A stretch of 64,000 bases of DNA, from positions 805,798 through 869,797 of the forward strand of contig NC_040016.1 of assembly GCF_000972845.2 (NCBI RefSeq), read 5' to 3'. This document shows positions 59,823 to 64,000 of this stretch, in pieces; the stretch's first letter is position 1, and each line of letters begins with the position of its first letter. The translations under genes and the position numbers were made by a program. The stretch comes from Larimichthys crocea. Its lineage: Eukaryota; Chordata; Actinopteri; Sciaenidae. Below the pieces are notes generated by a model that saw only the letters and a list, made by a program, of their open reading frames with translations, had not been told where the DNA came from and ran no database searches.

Positions 59823-61973
59823 CTGAAAGAGGAGAAGAAAAGGAGACAGACGTCAGTGAATGGATAAAATGATTCTATCACCATAGATCAAAAAAAAGTA
59901 GAACAGGTGTCATTGCGCAACTCTGCAGACAAGCCGATGCCTTTGTGCACTGTGCTGATCAAGTATGATACATACACTACACACACTCTGCTTTGAGCTT
60001 GTGATAAATTCACATATAAACAGTGTAGAGAATATGAGAGTACATTATGAAAGGATAAAGGAAAGACATCCACATCTAAGCCAAGACAGGAAAATAATGA
60101 TCTCTCTATAACACCACAGCTCTGGGAAGATACATCTAAACTCATTTTCTGCTGTTTCTAAGACGATGGCTTTAAGGACATTTTGAAGCGTTTAAATGAA
60201 CATGGAACTGGATTACCACTGGAATCTGTTGTGAATGCAAGCTTACTGCATGTTTTGAGCAATGTTCTCTTAAAGAATCTAAATCAACACAGCAAAACCA
60301 GATATCATCTTTTTCCCCCCCCTGCATTCTCTTCTTTGTTTGGTTGCTTCATGAATAGTTGATAGGACCACTGAAATTATAAAATATCTCCACTGAGAGG
60401 AGCAGAATGTGGTTTAGTGCTCTACACTAAACTACTACATGGTAATTATATAGGAACATATAATAACCCTACATTTTTCTGAGAGCGCAGCAGTGTCTGG
60501 CATGTGTCAAACAGGGTAGAGGAGAGTGGAGCAGACTCTGAGGTCTGATTTACAAAAGACAAACAAGACATTCACACAACTTTATAGTGTGGAACTAAAC
60601 AGAAATCTGTAACAACCCTGAGGACAAAACACATAACATTACTATGCTTGTTGTGCTGTTGAAATAAGTAAAGAGGCATGAAACAGAAAGTCCAGACAGA
60701 AACTACTGTCAGTAAGTCGCTGATGTAATTAAATATTTCATTAAATTGTCTGTTAATCCTGCTGCTCAGGACTTCAGGCTTCCCATCCTGACAGGTAGGT
60801 TCACTGCAGTTAATTGCTTTCACCTGACATCCCTGTTGTAAAATAATCCCTGATTAGATGAGTCCAAAGGAAAGCAGCCTCTGCGCCTGAACATCTCTGA
60901 ACTCACTGACAGAATGAGAGCCGAGTATTTAAATTTAGCATCATTTTAACTTGTTTGCCAGGAGTGCAACAGAAAGTCTCGCCAGCCAAGATGGCTGATT
61001 AGTGGAGTTGTTAAAGAAGTGACACTTTTTTTTCTTTTGCTTGTGCTGCAGGAATCATGAATTGTGGGGAAAGATCTAAGCTAAATCAGCTAATCAGGTA
61101 AATCTAACGTTGCTCTCATAAAACAGGAGATCTGTCCCATCCCGCATTGTTAATCTTGGGCTTTTAAAAGGCAGAATGTGGACACAGTGGGGAGGTAATC
61201 ACTTTAAGCTGCAGAAAAAAGCCATGAGCCAGCAGTATTGGAGCACTCGGTCCACCTCTCTACATGCTAAACCCCCTGGTTCAATCTTCAGGGGATGCAA
61301 ATCAACTCCCCCGCACGCTGTGAAAGCACCATCCCTATGGGATGCTGCAACAAAGACGCACAGATACTGTACACAGTCAATAAAAAGCTAGAGAAATCCC
61401 CAACCACATGCAGCTGCTGTAGGGATGATCACAAAGACACACACAGAGACTGTAGAAACAAATACAGTACACATAAGGTTTAAAAACGACCTCGTGTACT
61501 ATCTTTCCTTCACACATGGTTCCTCTTCAGCATGCATAAAGAACCACACCCACCGCTAACACTCACAATAATCCCTTCACCCCACGTTGTTTTATAGTGC
61601 TGCAGAAACACACACACACACACACACACACAAAGCTGACAACAGTATTTTCTGGACCTTTTCAGGCCTTGAGGCGACACTGGAGAGGGTCTTCCAGGAA
61701 ACAATTAAAGACATTAGAAGAGACCAATTCAGCAGCAGCATATTTATCCCGACTACCTTTTTCTGCCACGCAGACAGTGTGACTCACAAAGCAGCTTGCA
61801 GACAGATGAGTCCCTTTTATTACTGGAGGTGACCTTCACACTGAGGTTAATGTCTGTAAAACCACAGATCCCAAATGAGTGCTGTTTAAGCCAATTATTA
61901 ACATAGAGTGGATGCAAGCGAAGAGAAGTGTGTTGGCTCTGCACAAAGGACGATCAGTGTGTGCGTGCGTGTG

Positions 61974-62061
61974 AGAGAGAGAGAGAGAGAGGGAAAGAGA
62001 AAGAGAGAGAGAGAGAGGGAAAGAGAAAGAGAGAGAGAGAGAGGGAGAGAGAGAGAGAGAG
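61974..62061. repeat. GA microsatellite
   Basis: An imperfect GA run of about 88 bases broken by GGGAAAGAGAAA units. Confidence 0.95.
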
Positions 62062-62831
62062 CTGCAGCTGTATCGTAAAAGGGTTGGAGGTCATTCTGCT
62101 CCACTTTTCTGTTTACACCGTCTTTTGTACACAATATTTATAGGTCAGAAGTGTCAGGTGTAACACTTAACAGCAGACATTTGAAAGAAAGAAAGAAAGA
62201 AAGAACATCCCAGCAGTAATACTTTCTGGATTTTAACTTGGCGTCTTTTCTGCAGACAGTAAGCTATTTGTACTTGGCCTCTTCTCACACTGACCACTGA
62301 CTGCACGCTTGGTCGACAGTTCACCACTTTAGTGCAGAGTCAAATACATCAAATTACTGGAAGAACTGCAATAAGACTTCTGTACAGACATGCATGGTCA
62401 TCAGGGGATTAAGCCTTCAGTCTTGATTCCATGATTTTTCCTTTAGCTTTAGCTGAACTTTGTGTTTAGTGCTTTTTATATTACTGAAGTCATTTATCAA
62501 AATTTGCTGGTTCCAGCTTTTCTCTGTTTTATATCAATGTACGACAGTATTTTTTGGGTGGATGGTGGGTCAGTCAAAACAAAAAATCTACAGACACGAG
62601 CTTGGGCTCTGATATTTTATACACTGAATTATTAAATCTAATTTAACCTAAAACAAAAATGCAGAATGAAAATCATTATCTAGATGTAATGTTCTACATG
62701 TGGCTGAATTCAAGAAAGTCCTGACAAGAACAGAAACACACACACACACACACAAACAAAGAGACACAAAAACAACAATGACAGTCTGTCAGCGATCCAC
62801 AGGGAGAAGAAATGTAACGGCTATAAATAAT

Positions 62832-62874
<43 letters not shown>

Positions 62875-63376
62875 AAGGCTCAGCTGGCTGGATGGACATT
62901 TAAGCCAGCTGCACCAACAAAAGATGTGATCCATAACATTGATCGGAACAGCAAACACTCACACACATCCAGCGCACACACACACACACACACCCTCAGA
63001 CCACACACTCAGTAGAAGACATTTAGCAGCTATAAATAGCCCATAACAACACGATTAAATGTCTGTATGAGAGTGAGGCGTAGAGAGAAACACAGAGAAA
63101 CAGATTGTTGATCCCTGATGCAGCAAATTAAGGCGTCTGTCTCATCTCATCTTTGCACACTAATAGGAAAATGGTTTAAAAACCCTGAGGACTAAACAGA
63201 GTCCCTGAAAGAAGCAACACACACATATTCACACACACACAGACACACACACACACCCCTGAGTTCCTCTGAGTTTGGTACTTTTTTATGAATGTACAGG
63301 TACAAATATGGTATCCACATGTATCTGCATTTATTACCCCCATCTTGTCAGTAGCTATAAACCTAGTTCTGTCACA

Positions 63377-63382
<6 letters not shown>

Positions 63383-63423
<41 letters not shown>
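63383..63423. repeat. CA microsatellite
   Basis: A pure CA run of about 41 bases. Confidence 0.95.
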
Positions 63424-63426
<3 letters not shown>

Positions 63427-64000
63427 TCAAAAACTAATTATCCACAGGCTCTGAGGGAATTCATTTATTATAATAATTATCAAACCCAATAGGGATAATT
63501 ACAACCAGACTAAAAAAAAAATACAAACAAACAAACATGCACACACACAGCACAGTCACCGTATTAAACCCTGACAGCAGGAAAAATCTTTGATGCGTGA
63601 CTTGTGAGTAAAACAATCTGCAGCCTGAGGATGCGGCAGACATCTCACAACACAGTCCTTAAGACCTCTCTAACATTTAAGACCTCCATCATCGGATTCC
63701 TGCCTTTGAAACCGTAAAATTCTTCAAATTCCTCCTTCAAGGTGTGACAAAACAAAATATGAATCTCTCCAGATTCAGCTCTACAGATTTACAGTATGAT
63801 TTACCATCTGGAATGAAAAGAAATTCTATAGCACTGTATCCTGTCCTCTGACATGTGGAAACACTTAGCAGGGAGTCCTAAAGCTGCCATTAAGTTCCAC
63901 AGGGGCTCCATAATTCACACATCCAGCTCACATCACAAAACATACTATGAGAGTATATGGAAATGCTGATGCCTCGGTGATAGATCGGTTCCAGACTGGC

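Larger units (their letters stand above)
59823..64000 (-). other. kif21b intron 1 (partial), repeat-rich
   Basis: No exon 1 was found. The stretch is dense in CA repeats (61606-61632, 62838-62873, 62979-62993, 63229-63256, 63383-63423), with a GA repeat at 61974-62061 and an AAAG repeat at 62186-62205. Confidence 0.7.

Noticed and set aside
59823..64000. kif21b exon 1
   Set aside because: No sequence ending in a VKVAVR-like reading with a donor was found on the minus strand; it must lie beyond the window.

Overview
The window looks like nuclear DNA of a ray-finned (teleost) fish. The genes are split by GT-AG introns, the proteins read as vertebrate orthologues, CA/GT microsatellites are dense, and the interspersed repeats (tRNA-derived SINEs, an L2-like LINE, Tc1-like and hAT elements) are of kinds common in fish genomes. 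There is no bacterial or viral gene layout. All identities come from reading translations against remembered family sequences; no database search was run.

The right half (28188-59822, minus strand) is nearly all of kif21b, a kinesin-4 family motor. I could place 33 coding exons that join in frame without a break, giving 1691 residues plus a stop codon. Only the first coding exon, which should supply about 14 residues, is missing and must lie to the right of position 64000. The gene carries a kinesin motor (exons 2-8), coiled coils with an acidic linker (exons 8-21), a Ser/Pro-rich linker (exons 22-27) and a WD40 propeller (exons 28-34). Two different terminal exons, 29476-29575 and 28188-28236, can each finish the last WD40 blade.

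The left part (1-9130, minus strand) holds the first coding exon of a copine, best matched to copine-5 (9012-9130), inside a CpG-rich stretch, followed by more than 9 kb of its first intron. The copine and the kinesin point the same way, as I recall CPNE8 and KIF21A doing in human, so the pair may be a paralogous copy of that arrangement.

Between them (about 9.6-28 kb) the DNA is mostly non-coding and rich in mobile elements. It holds a LINE remnant at 12255-14095 broken by a SINE and by a Tc1-like transposon, several SINE copies, and a complete non-autonomous hAT element at 18244-19218 with a perfect 8-bp target duplication, a six-copy 40-bp minisatellite and a remnant of a BED zinc finger. 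Just right of the hAT element is a small plus-strand gene end (19370-19807) encoding a membrane protein that I do not recognise.

The main unusual signals are in kif21b splicing: CA/GT microsatellites lie against several splice sites, a perfect 15-bp hairpin lies 10 nt from a weak 5' splice site, a SINE ends about 8 nt inside another, a pentanucleotide repeat serves as a polypyrimidine tract before a triple NAG acceptor, and a coding minisatellite lies in the motor domain.
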